DNA from: JAFGHJ01 sp964525555
GTDB taxonomy: Bacteria; Hydrothermota; UBA3072
Direction: 5' to 3'
DNA length: 64,000 nt
Assembly (NCBI GenBank): GCA_964525555.1
Contig: CAZGHN010000006.1
Coordinates: 99,219-163,218 of the forward strand
Shown here: one piece after another, positions 44,201-51,126 of the stretch
Layout: every line of letters starts with the position of its first letter
Numbering within the stretch: the first letter of the stretch is position 1
Position numbers and translations under genes: made by a program
Notes under the pieces: model-generated
Told to the model about the DNA's origin: nothing
The model's database searches: none
The model's input: only the letters and a program-made list of their open reading frames with translations

Positions 44201-44494
44201 TCCGTATTTCTTGATTGGATAATTATAGCCCACATCTACTTCCATTCCGGGTAGGGATAAAGGCGAACCCCTGTAGGTAAGATACAAATCGTAATCTTTG
44301 CCTCCTCTCATTGGGAGACTCAGGAGTTTTATTTTTAGTTCTAAATTACCGTTTGATGTATTTATTTTTTCTTCGACAGTATTTGTGGATACCGAATTTT
44401 TGTTAAACCCCGGGCTGTATGTATCCTCACCAAAGGTATACTTTAAGACTTCGTCAACAGACGGCAGTAAAAACAATAAAATTAAAGAACACAT
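38273..44494 (-). CDS. Full-length secreted Rhs/YD-repeat protein 2
   Basis: 2073 residues. It has a short signal peptide, an N-terminal beta-sandwich ('LSLPMRGGKDYDLYLTYRGS', 'GNCGLGWNVMPGEL') and YD repeats (about 780-1560) with a long Asp/Ser/Thr-rich insert (about 1128-1338, 'IDSTIIDIDSTFIRMDS'). A jelly-roll, carbohydrate-binding-like domain is inserted just before the core (about 1591-1751). The core reads 'YHLNRLGSPIMITDENG' (about 1780), with Asn instead of the usual Asp. 'DLLGLQ' at about 1883 marks the tip of about 190 residues, beta-rich and glycine-rich ('GFVLGTQVGWGPANPW'). ATG is 6 nt after GGAGG. A membrane protein gene follows at once. Confidence 0.9.
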   Translation of the reverse strand: MCSLILLFLLPSVDEVLKYTFGEDTYSPGFNKNSVSTNTVEEKINTSNGNLELKIKLLSLPMRGGKDYDLYLTYRGSPLSLPGMEVDVGYNYPIKKYGYDVGIPGYKGYVEDFIYDTIPANYHRYIVSSDMGNCGLGWNVMPGELSKNADWTGSRLSGAVGITYRINGFINLNGGINYSIYNVRLSSSVGLGWFVRGKRNWKLYMDGSPELHTPAYTYFFEYGTQYPNPDYWQGESSSCRRLYKLTTVSDRKGDRVSIDWHGGESGAPPAGRIPSMIYTTTDTCHIYRGKYPLEDTTDYSLWDFYVIDSIVRNVNGEKFKVNFYYHQEWFDKILEYWYGHAFILLDSVEFLKNGQRLKAPYKFKYDTTAFVPNPEEQEQPGELIEMITPDSAKYKYKYYEYDYERVAQDFYHEGFFNHWRSTYRVVKGKTIIFPDTLHMRAKGTPYIEDYNVYYPADTIYKYSYNYGPSVGASTGEWIEVGMHNGITIWGFHTLTFLPVYSYNHINYPDDSYVRYYNIDSAYLENNYAVLKRVDEYDYQHGGEGDHNLKYILPFEREELYGLPYKIVKDYNVSLSETEFLCWQISKDVAPAGKYLETPLHPVLKYKAVKKGSGSQNLEIGDTFNLYEYVDYDKYDNELEGKFCGKVKLTSKGSAGCYYGSGVDLQHWKIGNTLSWDDLDPSDNWRIEKDYIDDDAYKNAQFYNLVVSARKYDNNNLVQKSDFEYDNNSTPRIGNLTKKTERINEYETRAKEFEYGAYGNITKITDYMGNETHLSYGPSDVFPDIITYPDNSTEDFNFDKKGRLISHTDKNGIIDQYEYDIYDRPTEYRKGSPGNLKLLGKYEYDDFRRKAKEITFNSASDSSTTIYSYDVLGRLINWKKCAADSVIMDYIYDAKGLLYMETNPRFDDISLGEATFTRKYYDGKNRPILIKYPSESGYDDSVKYIYGDDITDVYDELGEQTTLINDPSGNLIQVIDALSNQTDYYYDVNGNLVNITDAEGKETDFEYDWLGNLVWRDGPDRGIDSFAYDVNGNNIYHKLNSGDEIKFEYDVLGRIEKKIVNYAEVELYFYDDYNIGDTTYNPPSDSLDFPIGRLTGFENLRIREVYYYNEFGNLGEKQIIPLEKTAVPDTVIEDIDSTIIDIDSTFIRMDSIIDHIEYVIDHIDTTYETKGVWEIVDGSGQVSVSPACSLSGLDSIRTFFWVMPADGGFTSDFTFKLEIDGRHENDVPFSRTYTQYRTESINASGSGLLWHTFLANTAEGDRINEIGYDLDNNPSYGFNIPYAGFTLRSPRVDTSYVPDTIYYVFSVYDVDTTYSIDTIYTIRTVYSTTVLNDQMENFYYGYDLKGRLTKLETSDNYKVNYEYDKLGNISSTIINGKDTINLSSTAAGLLENIHFPGDITDIFGYTPRNWMQSLDIDQVLGGFQTNNLINVGFEYNKKGELKEKEEGAGFGSPPMIGLTTEYGYDPLGRLTTEYNILVTDTITYHSFSYDKVGNRDEVDNWDYLYYSGTNRLQDDGRREYHYDANGRINWISDGITLDYDVDGNLTQLSKSGEKYKYYYKGNQRIRQEIINNSLSDTTIFNYFHDNAGNLILEEDDSPNILENPGFETGDKTGWGQWEGDFNWVVTSQYSQEGKYSLYSPYFQTMGTMELMIQQFSLSKVKKSFTASVWVKTKNLSGGVKVMVDFWSEDWSQSYGGKSSAIITGTHNWQKISVTINPGDIPSGAVNFKFHIARMLGSGQLWVDNARCESGTERTPETKYYYAGNRLLASEIDGELHFYHLNRLGSPIMITDENGIVVKRREYEAFGNLVSSSGTLEDNREFTGKEKDPTGFHYFGARYYSGDIGRFLIPDPHTLTPAGLTLAIPQSLNPYIYCRNSPLKYVDLLGLQESPISYEEDPIAYWDYKRQQDIINQYGSGSIMYFDNPSWAFVAADNTSTNAQTGVFNEKGQDDTKKDPDWATFAKHFEEDPSVDYVDLGVSVVIITGGKIITDDGKPYYYLGISPSVSIPPGAMVMVNDGYKEPSPGLNISVQAGFVLGTQVGWGPANPWWSGFYVESGVFVVGGLGASAFIVWEGK

Positions 44495-44578
44495 TAAATA
44501 CCTCCTTACTAAATATTGTTTCCATATAAATTAATTAACATTTTATAATTTTGATAATTTCAGTAACATTGCAAAATT

Positions 44579-44606
44579 ATTGTAGGGAAAATGAAACTTT
44601 TGTCAA
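44579..44606 (-). promoter_or_regulatory. Promoter of Rhs gene 2 (duplicated 5' region)
   Basis: TTGACA (44601-44606), 16-bp spacer, TACAAT (44579-44584), nearly identical over about 150 bp to the Rhs gene 1 promoter region. Beyond it, 44640-44860 holds 'cacagag' and 'atcagtgt' repeats and no gene. Confidence 0.7.
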
Positions 44607-44871
44607 GAGGTTTTTTTAGCCACACCCACCGCTAAAAAAACGTTATCTCACACAAAGACACGGAGACCACAGAGAAAAAAATATTTTGTTGTTTTAGCAA
44701 AAAAAGAATATGGGAAAAAAAGGGTATCAGTGTTCATCAGTGTAAATCAGTGGCTAATTCAGGGGTTAGGGGATGGTTTTGGTAAACAAATTAATAATGG
44801 TTGTGTTGTGGGGCTCTGTGTTCTTTGTGTCTTTGTGTGAGATATTGTTTATCTTGGGGGGAGGGGGTGCC

Positions 44872-44900
44872 TTGACAAATGGTTCAAAAATCACTATCAT
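44872..44900 (+). promoter_or_regulatory. Promoter of the secretin operon (likely leaderless)
   Basis: TTGACA (44872-44877), 17-bp spacer, TATCAT (44895-44900). The secretin ATG at 44910 falls about where transcription should start, and no ribosome site is present. Confidence 0.6.
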
Positions 44901-44909
44901 TATTACGTT

Positions 44910-46700
44910 ATGAAACGGCTATTTCTTCTTATTTTTTTATTGTTTTTCTTTCTAAATGTTAAGGCGCAAGAAGAAGAGAAAAAAATATCTGTGTCTTTTG
45001 AAGATCTTCCTGCCCAACAGGCAGTTCAACTGTTAAACCAGCAATACGGATTAAATATCGTTCTAAGGTCAGATGTACAGGGAACCGTGACACTTTTTCT
45101 TTCCGATGTAACTGTTGACCAGCTTTTATCGACTTTAGCCCAAAGCTTGGGATGTTCTGTTAATAAGGAAGAAAATGTATATTATCTCACAAGGGGAAAA
45201 ACGTCTAAATTGGATGTTATTGTTAAAGACGGTTTGTTGAGTCTTGATTGTGATGATGTAGAAATAGACCGTCTGATAAGAGAAATTTCCAAAAAAAGCG
45301 GTTTAACTATTATAGTCGGTGCAAACGTAAGAGAAACGAGAGTATCCGGGTATCTTAAAGAGGTTCCTATTAATAAGGGGCTAAAAGCATTTCTTGGTTC
45401 AAAAGGCTTTGAAGTCTTGGAAAGAGATGGCATTATTGAAGTTTTAAAGATTGAAGAAAGAGGTAGAGATAGAAGAAGTACTAGGAGGAGATCAACAAGT
45501 GCGCAAATAAGTGTAAAGAGGGATACGCTTGTTACTATTAATGTTAAGAACATGGAGCTGGAAAAATTTATCGATGATTTATCAGAGCAAACCGGTATGA
45601 ATATAGTGGTTTATGGAGAGCCTACAGGTAAGATATCTGCAAATGTTGAAAATCAACCTTTAAACAAGGCTCTTGACCTTGTTCTTAGCGGAACCAATTT
45701 TGGATATAGAAAGATAAATGATGTTTATGTGGTTGGAAAAATCGAAGGAAAGACGCCGGGAGAAGGTATCATTTCCAAGGTTACTCTCATTCATCTCAAA
45801 TATCTTAAAGCAGACGATGCGTTTAAACTCCTGCCATCTACTATTTCTCCTTCGAATATAAAAGTAGTAGAAGAGCATAACGCTTTTCTTTGCTCGGCTA
45901 TACCTGAGCAATTAAGGCAGATCTTGGAATTTTTGGAAGAAGTCGATATTCCAGCAAAAAGGATAAGAATGCGGGCTATTATAATTTCTATCTCGAGGAA
46001 AAAACTCTCGGAACTTGGTATAAACGCAGGTGAAAATATATCTGGTACGTCAACTGGTAGTTCGGAACAAACAGGCTCTGAGGGATTTAAGTTTAATTTC
46101 AATAAAGATGATATAGATGATATTCTTGAATATATTTCTTCCTCACTTAATATGGGTACTTCCATAAAAATCCCTCCGGGATTTATGGTAATGATTAATG
46201 CTTTGGAACAAAGAGGAATAGCAAAGGTACATGCCGAACCGAGTGTAGTGACAATAAGCGGACAAAAAGCAAGTATAGACGTGGGCTGGCGCGGATACTA
46301 TCGAACAAGCATTGGTTCTGATCTGAACCCGATAATTCAGGTTCATTCTGTAGAAGCAGGAGTAAAGTTAGTGATTACTCCGTGGGTTGGGAAAGAGAAT
46401 GACGTGACTGCTGATGTAGAAGTAGAAGTTTCCTCTCTTAAGGGAATAAGTGTGGATGGACTACCTGAACTTTCCAGACGGTCCGTTAAAACTACTTTAA
46501 AATTACAGGAGGGAGAAACGGCGATCATAGGAGGTTTGATACAAAAAACGGAGACTGTCAACAAAAATAAAGTTCCTCTTCTGGGAGATATTCCTTTGAT
46601 AGGAGATTTTCTTTTTTCCAGCCAATCCATTAATGTTGATGAGTCTGAACTCATTATATATTTAACACCTGAAATTGTTCCCTGGGATAAAGTAGAATGA
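44910..46700 (+). CDS. Secretin (PilQ/GspD family)
   Basis: 596-residue outer-membrane secretin that forms the exit pore of type IV pili or type II secretion. It has a signal peptide (about 1-19), then three STN/N-domain-like modules (about 26-95, 105-180 and 207-275, the first with 'LPAQQAVQLLNQQYGLNIVL'). The secretin core (about 350-590) has 'AKVHAEPSVVTISGQKASI', 'EAGVKLVITPWV' and 'LQEGETAIIGGLI..T......VPLLGDIPLIG.LF'. The end 'ELIIYLTPEIV' is typical. It is the first gene of the operon and overlaps the next gene by 4 bp. Confidence 0.93.
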   Translation: MKRLFLLIFLLFFFLNVKAQEEEKKISVSFEDLPAQQAVQLLNQQYGLNIVLRSDVQGTVTLFLSDVTVDQLLSTLAQSLGCSVNKEENVYYLTRGKTSKLDVIVKDGLLSLDCDDVEIDRLIREISKKSGLTIIVGANVRETRVSGYLKEVPINKGLKAFLGSKGFEVLERDGIIEVLKIEERGRDRRSTRRRSTSAQISVKRDTLVTINVKNMELEKFIDDLSEQTGMNIVVYGEPTGKISANVENQPLNKALDLVLSGTNFGYRKINDVYVVGKIEGKTPGEGIISKVTLIHLKYLKADDAFKLLPSTISPSNIKVVEEHNAFLCSAIPEQLRQILEFLEEVDIPAKRIRMRAIIISISRKKLSELGINAGENISGTSTGSSEQTGSEGFKFNFNKDDIDDILEYISSSLNMGTSIKIPPGFMVMINALEQRGIAKVHAEPSVVTISGQKASIDVGWRGYYRTSIGSDLNPIIQVHSVEAGVKLVITPWVGKENDVTADVEVEVSSLKGISVDGLPELSRRSVKTTLKLQEGETAIIGGLIQKTETVNKNKVPLLGDIPLIGDFLFSSQSINVDESELIIYLTPEIVPWDKVE

Positions 46701-47188
46701 AGAAGATTCTTGTAGCAACAGTTTTTTTTGTTGTTATAGGTTGTGTCTCTAAGTCTTTTGTGGTATCTCAAAAGGGCGAAACTGTAAGAGTTTACTTTAA
46801 GGGAATCGAGGGCAGATACGGACAGCTTGTGGATAAAACTCAATTTTACTTATTCAGGGATTCAGAAGGATGGGTTGTTCCTGTTGAAGATTCACTCGAG
46901 GCTGAATATTATATTGATTTTTCCATAAATGCTTCGTTTGCACAGCTTAAAAACCCTGACGTTAAAGTTTATGAAGTTGTAGTAAAAGTAAAATCTAAGA
47001 AAAATTCTTCGATTGTCGGTATGAGTGAGGCAAGAGATAAGGGTAATTGGAATGCTGTTGTAACTTCGCTATCAAAGGAATTGTCCGGCAACTTAGTAGC
47101 GATTTTCAATGGTATTTTGGAAGTTAAAGCCGAACGCATAGTACCCCCTAAGGAACCCGAAAAAGAAGAAAAAATTGAAGATGAATAA
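46697..47188 (+). CDS. Lipoprotein of the secretin operon, unknown family
   Basis: 163 residues with lipoprotein signal 'ILVATVFFVVIGC' (Cys16). The body is a mixed alpha/beta domain ('AEYYIDFSINASFAQLKNPD', 'VYEVVVKVKSK') with a Glu/Lys-rich tail. Its place right after the secretin suggests a pilotin or an assembly lipoprotein, but I do not recognise the fold. ATGA overlap with the secretin stop. Confidence 0.7.
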   Translation: MKKILVATVFFVVIGCVSKSFVVSQKGETVRVYFKGIEGRYGQLVDKTQFYLFRDSEGWVVPVEDSLEAEYYIDFSINASFAQLKNPDVKVYEVVVKVKSKKNSSIVGMSEARDKGNWNAVVTSLSKELSGNLVAIFNGILEVKAERIVPPKEPEKEEKIEDE

Positions 47189-47681
47189 ATACCGCAGGTA
47201 CCTCCTTGTTGGAGTGCCAGCTTTATTTTTGTACTTTTTTTTATTCTTTAGCATAATTGGTATGGTTAAGAGTAATAACAGGAAACTTAATAGTGCTCGA
47301 AACAAATTTTATTTATATTCTTCCGGAGAAGCTCAGCATAATTATTATCTATCATTAGAAAAGTATATATTGAAAAGACTTGATTCATACAAGGAATATG
47401 AAACTGTATCTGAAGGAATCACAGGTTTGCTTTCATTGATTAAAGATTTTGATATTCAAACAAAATCGATATTTCATTCCACTATAAGAGAAACAGAAGG
47501 CATTTCTTATATTACAGTGGAATTGGAATTATTGGGAGATTATTCTGATCTTTGTTTGTTTCTTCAAAAGTTGAATTCTGAAGCTTTCAGAATTGAGAAA
47601 TTAAAGATATCCGGCTCCGCAAATGGAATTTCAGCTTATCTCAGGATAAGAATGTTTCTTTTGGGCAATGTCGTTAAATAA
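47181..47681 (+). CDS. PilO/GspM-like inner-membrane assembly protein
   Basis: 166 residues from ATG 47181, overlapping the previous stop by 8 bp. A short cytoplasmic N-terminus and one membrane helix (about 6-28) lead to a coiled segment and a ferredoxin-like periplasmic domain ('ISYITVELELLGDYSDLCLF', then 'FLQKL'). This layout and the position before a PilP-like gene identify a PilO/GspM-type protein. Confidence 0.78.
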   Translation: MNKYRRYLLVGVPALFLYFFLFFSIIGMVKSNNRKLNSARNKFYLYSSGEAQHNYYLSLEKYILKRLDSYKEYETVSEGITGLLSLIKDFDIQTKSIFHSTIRETEGISYITVELELLGDYSDLCLFLQKLNSEAFRIEKLKISGSANGISAYLRIRMFLLGNVVK

Positions 47682-48063
47682 AATAATCGTTTATTTGCTT
47701 GTTTTTGTTTTTGCAATTGCTTTTCTTGCTACCCTCCCGAAAAAAGGTAAAGATTCACGAAATAAAGTAAATATCCTTTTCAAAAGAAGGAGTTTTGAAA
47801 AAATTGCGAGAGCAGAAAGAGATCCTTTTAGATATAAAATAAAAAGTAAAGGTGCTGCAGTTAGTCACATAAAACTCTCGGATATAGTCATAAAAGGAAT
47901 ATTATGGGATGATAAGAAGCCTTCTGCGGCAATAAGTATAAATAATGAGAAGACAGTATTTGTGAAAGAGGGAGATAAAATAAATAGAATAAAGATTCTA
48001 AAGATCGAGCGCGATAAAATTATAATCGATGAATACGGCAGAAGGACAATCAACTTCAAATAA
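47668..48063 (+). CDS. PilP/GspC-like protein
   Basis: 131 residues with an N-terminal membrane helix (about 5-24), then 'RAERDPFRYK' (the RDPF motif of PilP), then a small beta domain ('IVIKGILWDDKKPSAAISIN', 'VKEGDKI...KILKIERDKI'). This is the HR domain of PilP/GspC that contacts the secretin. PilP is usually a lipoprotein; here it is a membrane-anchored version more like GspC. Overlaps both neighbours. Confidence 0.8.
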   Translation: MSLNKIIVYLLVFVFAIAFLATLPKKGKDSRNKVNILFKRRSFEKIARAERDPFRYKIKSKGAAVSHIKLSDIVIKGILWDDKKPSAAISINNEKTVFVKEGDKINRIKILKIERDKIIIDEYGRRTINFK

Positions 48064-49261
48064 AGGTTTTTCTCTCTTTCTTACTTTAGCAATTATTATT
48101 TCCATATCCTGTATAATAACAGCGTTCATAATAACGAATAACTTGCAGAGCTGGAATTTGAATAGAAAGTTACAATGGGAGCAGGCTTTTTATATTGCCT
48201 CTTCTGGGATGACAAAGATGATGTTTGGTTCACCTTCTTCGGGGTATAAGGAGACAGATACACTTTTTGGAGGGAGTTTATCTATTGAATCAAATTTAAA
48301 AAAAGGTTTTTTCAATATAATAACTACAGGAACATTCAAAAAAGAAATAGTTTCCATGCAGTCCGAATTTGGAGCAGAGTTTGATTCGAGTATTGCCAAA
48401 AGTGCTGCTATTATCGAATTAGGTAGAGATCCTGAAATATATGGCTGGACTGATGGAGATATAAAATTCGGGGTTTCCCTGCCAGTTTTAAATACTTCTG
48501 TTATTAAAGACGAAATAAGCTCGTTTCAGGCGTATTTACAATCTCCTTTTCAGGCGGATACCGAGTTATTTTCTCCTCAGATATTTTACGAAGCAGGCGA
48601 TATTCCAAATAAAGAGATTATATATGTGAATGACGCGGTTTTTTTAAGAGATGGGCTTTTTGGTAATCCCCTTACAATTATAAGCACTTCGGATATAATT
48701 GTGGAGAATGCGACTTTAGAAGAATTAACCCTTATCGCATATGGAGAAGTCAGGATTCAGTATGATTCAAGATTGCAGAACGTAACCATTTTTTCTCCGA
48801 GTTCGGTTATCTTGAGCGGATATAGTTACTTCTCAGGAGAAATTGTTACGCAAAAAGAAATAAGAGTTACAGAGTATTCTACAATAGCTGAATCATCGGT
48901 GTTTATTGCGGAGGGAGAAACGAATCAAATAAGATTTACGAATTTATCTTCATTCTCCGGTACTGCGATTTCAACAGCAGAGAAAACTATTGCAGGTGCA
49001 TATCAAAATTTAATTACTATTGAAGAAGATGCCGAGTGTAGAGGTCTTATATACTCGACGGGAAGAGTTTCTGTTAAAGGCAGATTAGAGGGTTTGGTCT
49101 GCGCTCATTCTTTTTATGGAAGAAGTTCCAGCGGTTTTTATGGTAATGTGCTTGAAGGAGATATTGTATCCGGAATACCCGAATCGATGGTTCCTTCGGC
49201 TTATATAGAAACAAAAGCGCTTAAAAGGAAAACATGGAGACTGGTAGAAAAAAAAGATTAA
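48029..49261 (+). CDS. PilX/GspK-like large prepilin protein
   Basis: 410 residues. The N-terminus has a class III leader 'STSNKG' followed by 'FSLFLTLAIIISISCIITAF', with Ser-Leu-Phe instead of TLIE and no Glu5. A domain of about 100 residues is followed by a parallel beta-helix-like stretch ('ISTSDIIVENATLEELTLIA', 'VTIFSPSSVILSGYSYFSGE') like polymer-forming or bactofilin-type sequence. Loss of Glu5 is a hallmark of the GspK/PilX tip pilins. Overlaps the PilP-like gene by 35 bp. Confidence 0.75.
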   Translation: MNTAEGQSTSNKGFSLFLTLAIIISISCIITAFIITNNLQSWNLNRKLQWEQAFYIASSGMTKMMFGSPSSGYKETDTLFGGSLSIESNLKKGFFNIITTGTFKKEIVSMQSEFGAEFDSSIAKSAAIIELGRDPEIYGWTDGDIKFGVSLPVLNTSVIKDEISSFQAYLQSPFQADTELFSPQIFYEAGDIPNKEIIYVNDAVFLRDGLFGNPLTIISTSDIIVENATLEELTLIAYGEVRIQYDSRLQNVTIFSPSSVILSGYSYFSGEIVTQKEIRVTEYSTIAESSVFIAEGETNQIRFTNLSSFSGTAISTAEKTIAGAYQNLITIEEDAECRGLIYSTGRVSVKGRLEGLVCAHSFYGRSSSGFYGNVLEGDIVSGIPESMVPSAYIETKALKRKTWRLVEKKD

Positions 49262-49582
49262 CCACTGAGAAAATAGAGAGAAAAAATATTGTGTGTTTAA
49301 AACCCCACACAACTCCAAAACTTATATCTCACACAAAGCCACAGAGAACACAAAGAGAAAAAGAAAAAATTATACTTTGTTGTTTGAAACCCAGCACACA
49401 ACCACAAAAGACTTATATCTCACACAAAGACACAGAGAACACAGAGAGAAAAAGAAAAAATTATACTTTGTTGTTTAAAAACGAACCCACAGCCCAAAAA
49501 GACAATATCTCACACAAAGACACAGAGGAACTAATTATGAAAATAAAAAAAACAAAATTATAACATAAAGACACAAAGAATA
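49262..49582. repeat. Threefold tandem of a 90-bp 'cacagag' unit
   Basis: The phrase 'atatctcacacaaag' recurs at 49324, 49415 and 49505, giving units of 91 and 90 bp. Each unit has 'cacagagaacacagag', an A-rich stretch, 'ttatactttgttgttt' and a C-rich stretch. An open frame through it is repeat sequence, not a gene. Confidence 0.85.
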
Positions 49583-49966
49583 ATGACTGAAAACGAAATT
49601 GGTAAAATTGTAGTTAATACTGCAATAAACATTCACAAAAAACTCGGTCCCGGCCTTCTTGAAACTGTATATGAAGCTATTTTAGCACGTGATCTGAAAG
49701 AACAAGGATTATCTGTGGGACGACAAGTCCCGGTGCCAATAGAATACGAAGAGATGAAATTTGCTGAAGGTTTTAAAGCAGATATTATAGTTGAGAATAA
49801 GGTAATTTTAGAATTGAAATCTGTTGAGTCAGTCACAAAAGCGCATAAAAAGCAAATACTTACATATCTTAAACTAACTGGTTGCAAATTAGGTTATTTA
49901 ATAAATTTTGGAGAGTCTTTGATGAAAAACGGTATAAGTAGAATTATAAATGGAAAAATTAAATAA
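49583..49966 (+). CDS. GxxExxY family protein
   Basis: 127 residues with the family motif 'GPGLLETVYEAIL' (G..E..Y) and a PDDEXK-like core: 'KADIIVENKVILELKSV' gives D...ExK. These small proteins are very common in candidate-phylum genomes and often sit next to repeats; their function is not established. Here the gene lies inside the pilin part of the operon, bounded by repeats on both sides, which suggests later insertion. Confidence 0.92.
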   Translation: MTENEIGKIVVNTAINIHKKLGPGLLETVYEAILARDLKEQGLSVGRQVPVPIEYEEMKFAEGFKADIIVENKVILELKSVESVTKAHKKQILTYLKLTGCKLGYLINFGESLMKNGISRIINGKIK

Positions 49967-49980
49967 AAAAAATAAATTAA

Positions 49981-50093
49981 AAAGGGGTGCGGTGGGCTCC
50001 GTGTCCTCTGTGGCTTTGTGTGAGAATAAAAAAAGCAAATTAAGAGGGTGGAGGTGGGGCTCCGTGTTCTCTGTGGCTCCGTGTGAGAAAAAA
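49981..50093. repeat. Two reverse copies of the dispersed repeat, read as prepilin leader
   Basis: 'gggctccgtgtcctctgtgg' at about 49995-50014 and its counterpart at 50058-50077 are the reverse strand of the 'cacagag' repeat. The second copy gives the GTG start and leader codons of the PilV-like gene. Confidence 0.8.
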
Positions 50094-50417
50094 GGTTTTA
50101 CTTTGATTGAAGTTATTGTATCGCTAACTATTCTTGCAATTGTTTTTCTTTCTCTATATCAGTTTTTTTTGAAGAGCTATTCCTTCTCAAATGATGTAAG
50201 ACAGAAGGAAGTGGCGCTACTCTTAGCCGTAAAAAAAGCTGAACATGTTCTTGCCGGGATAGAGGCGGAATATGATTCAGTCACAATTGATACTCTGGAC
50301 GGGACAGTTTACGAGACGGTATTAAATACGAATGGAGAAATCCCACCATCTTGTAGTGTTAAAGTTTATATGAATAAAAAAAGAATACTTGTTATTCAGA
50401 TGCTAAAACCATGGTAA
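50064..50417 (+). CDS. PilV/PilI-like minor prepilin
   Basis: 117 residues from GTG 50064, which gives an 11-residue leader 'MFSVAPCEKKG' before the prepilin cleavage site and 'FTLIEVIVSLTILAIVFLSL'. GAGGTG lies 7 nt upstream. The frame stays open to ATG 49950, but that would make a 49-residue leader without a ribosome site. Glu5 is present. The C-terminal domain is short, as in minor pilins. The leader is encoded by a dispersed repeat, like that of the next pilin. Confidence 0.85.
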   Translation: MFSVAPCEKKGFTLIEVIVSLTILAIVFLSLYQFFLKSYSFSNDVRQKEVALLLAVKKAEHVLAGIEAEYDSVTIDTLDGTVYETVLNTNGEIPPSCSVKVYMNKKRILVIQMLKPW

Positions 50418-50429
50418 GATTATGAAAAA

Positions 50430-50621
50430 AATATTCTCACACAAAGACACAGAGACGCAGAGGAAAAATATAATGTTGTTCAAAACCCACCCCAATACCC
50501 AAAAAGAATATCTCACACAAAGACACGTAGGACACAAGGAAATTATTTGTTTGAATAAAAAAAATAAATTAAGAAGGTGTGTGGTGGGCTCCGTGCCCTC
50601 TGTGGCTCCGTGTGATAACAA
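50430..50621. repeat. Dispersed repeats between and inside prepilin genes
   Basis: Forward copies ('tctcacacaaagacacagag' at 50435 and a variant at 50511) and a reverse copy at about 50583-50616, which encodes the leader of the PilW-like gene. Confidence 0.8.
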
Positions 50622-51126
50622 TGGTTTTACTTTAATAGAAATTATAGTGGCTATACTTATTTTTGGTATCCTTAGTTCTATTCTATTTTCAACTTTAATA
50701 CAGATACAAAGAAGAACAAGTAGGAGCAAATGGAGGAATGAGCTAACTGAAGAAGGTGTAAAGATAAGCAATATAATAAGATTAGAATTAACCGGCGCCC
50801 GCGAGTTATATTTTGCAGATGAAGATAGTGTTTCTTTTTTGAGTCAGGATGGTAAAATGAATTCTTTTTACTATAGGGATTCTGTGTTGTTTAGATCCGG
50901 TAAAAGATTGATCTCGGAAGGTACGAAAGTCACTTATTTTAAATTCATATACTACTTGCCGAGCGACTTTATCGGAGAAAGTTCAGAGCCGGTATATTCG
51001 TTTCCGGTTAATCTAATAGATCTAGAAAAAATGAAAGTTATCGATTGGAAATTTGAACTTCAAAAAGGAATAACATCGATTAATCTTAAAAGCGGTGTAT
51101 TCATTCGGAATATACGACAACGGTAA
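50593..51126 (+). CDS. PilW/GspJ-like minor prepilin
   Basis: 177 residues from GTG 50593. The leader 'MPSVAPCDNNG' has 11 residues, nearly the same as in the preceding pilin, and is followed by 'FTLIEIIVAILIFGILSSIL'. The mature domain is consistent with the PilW/GspJ size. The frame is open upstream to ATG 50422, but that stretch is translated repeat. The last 26 bp overlap the convergent PilM-PilN-like gene. Confidence 0.83.
   Translation: MPSVAPCDNNGFTLIEIIVAILIFGILSSILFSTLIQIQRRTSRSKWRNELTEEGVKISNIIRLELTGARELYFADEDSVSFLSQDGKMNSFYYRDSVLFRSGKRLISEGTKVTYFKFIYYLPSDFIGESSEPVYSFPVNLIDLEKMKVIDWKFELQKGITSINLKSGVFIRNIRQR

Noticed and set aside
30835..44494. Type VI secretion linkage for the Rhs proteins
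   Set aside because: No VgrG, Hcp, PAAR or EagR-like gene is present, and both full-length proteins begin with signal peptides.
49234..49563. 109-codon open frame after the PilX-like gene
   Set aside because: It translates the three tandem 'cacagag' units; the peptide is the same phrase three times.
49324..49580. Regular repeats resembling a CRISPR array
   Set aside because: The units are about 90 bp and diverge internally, there are no constant 20-40 bp repeats with unique spacers, and no cas gene is near.
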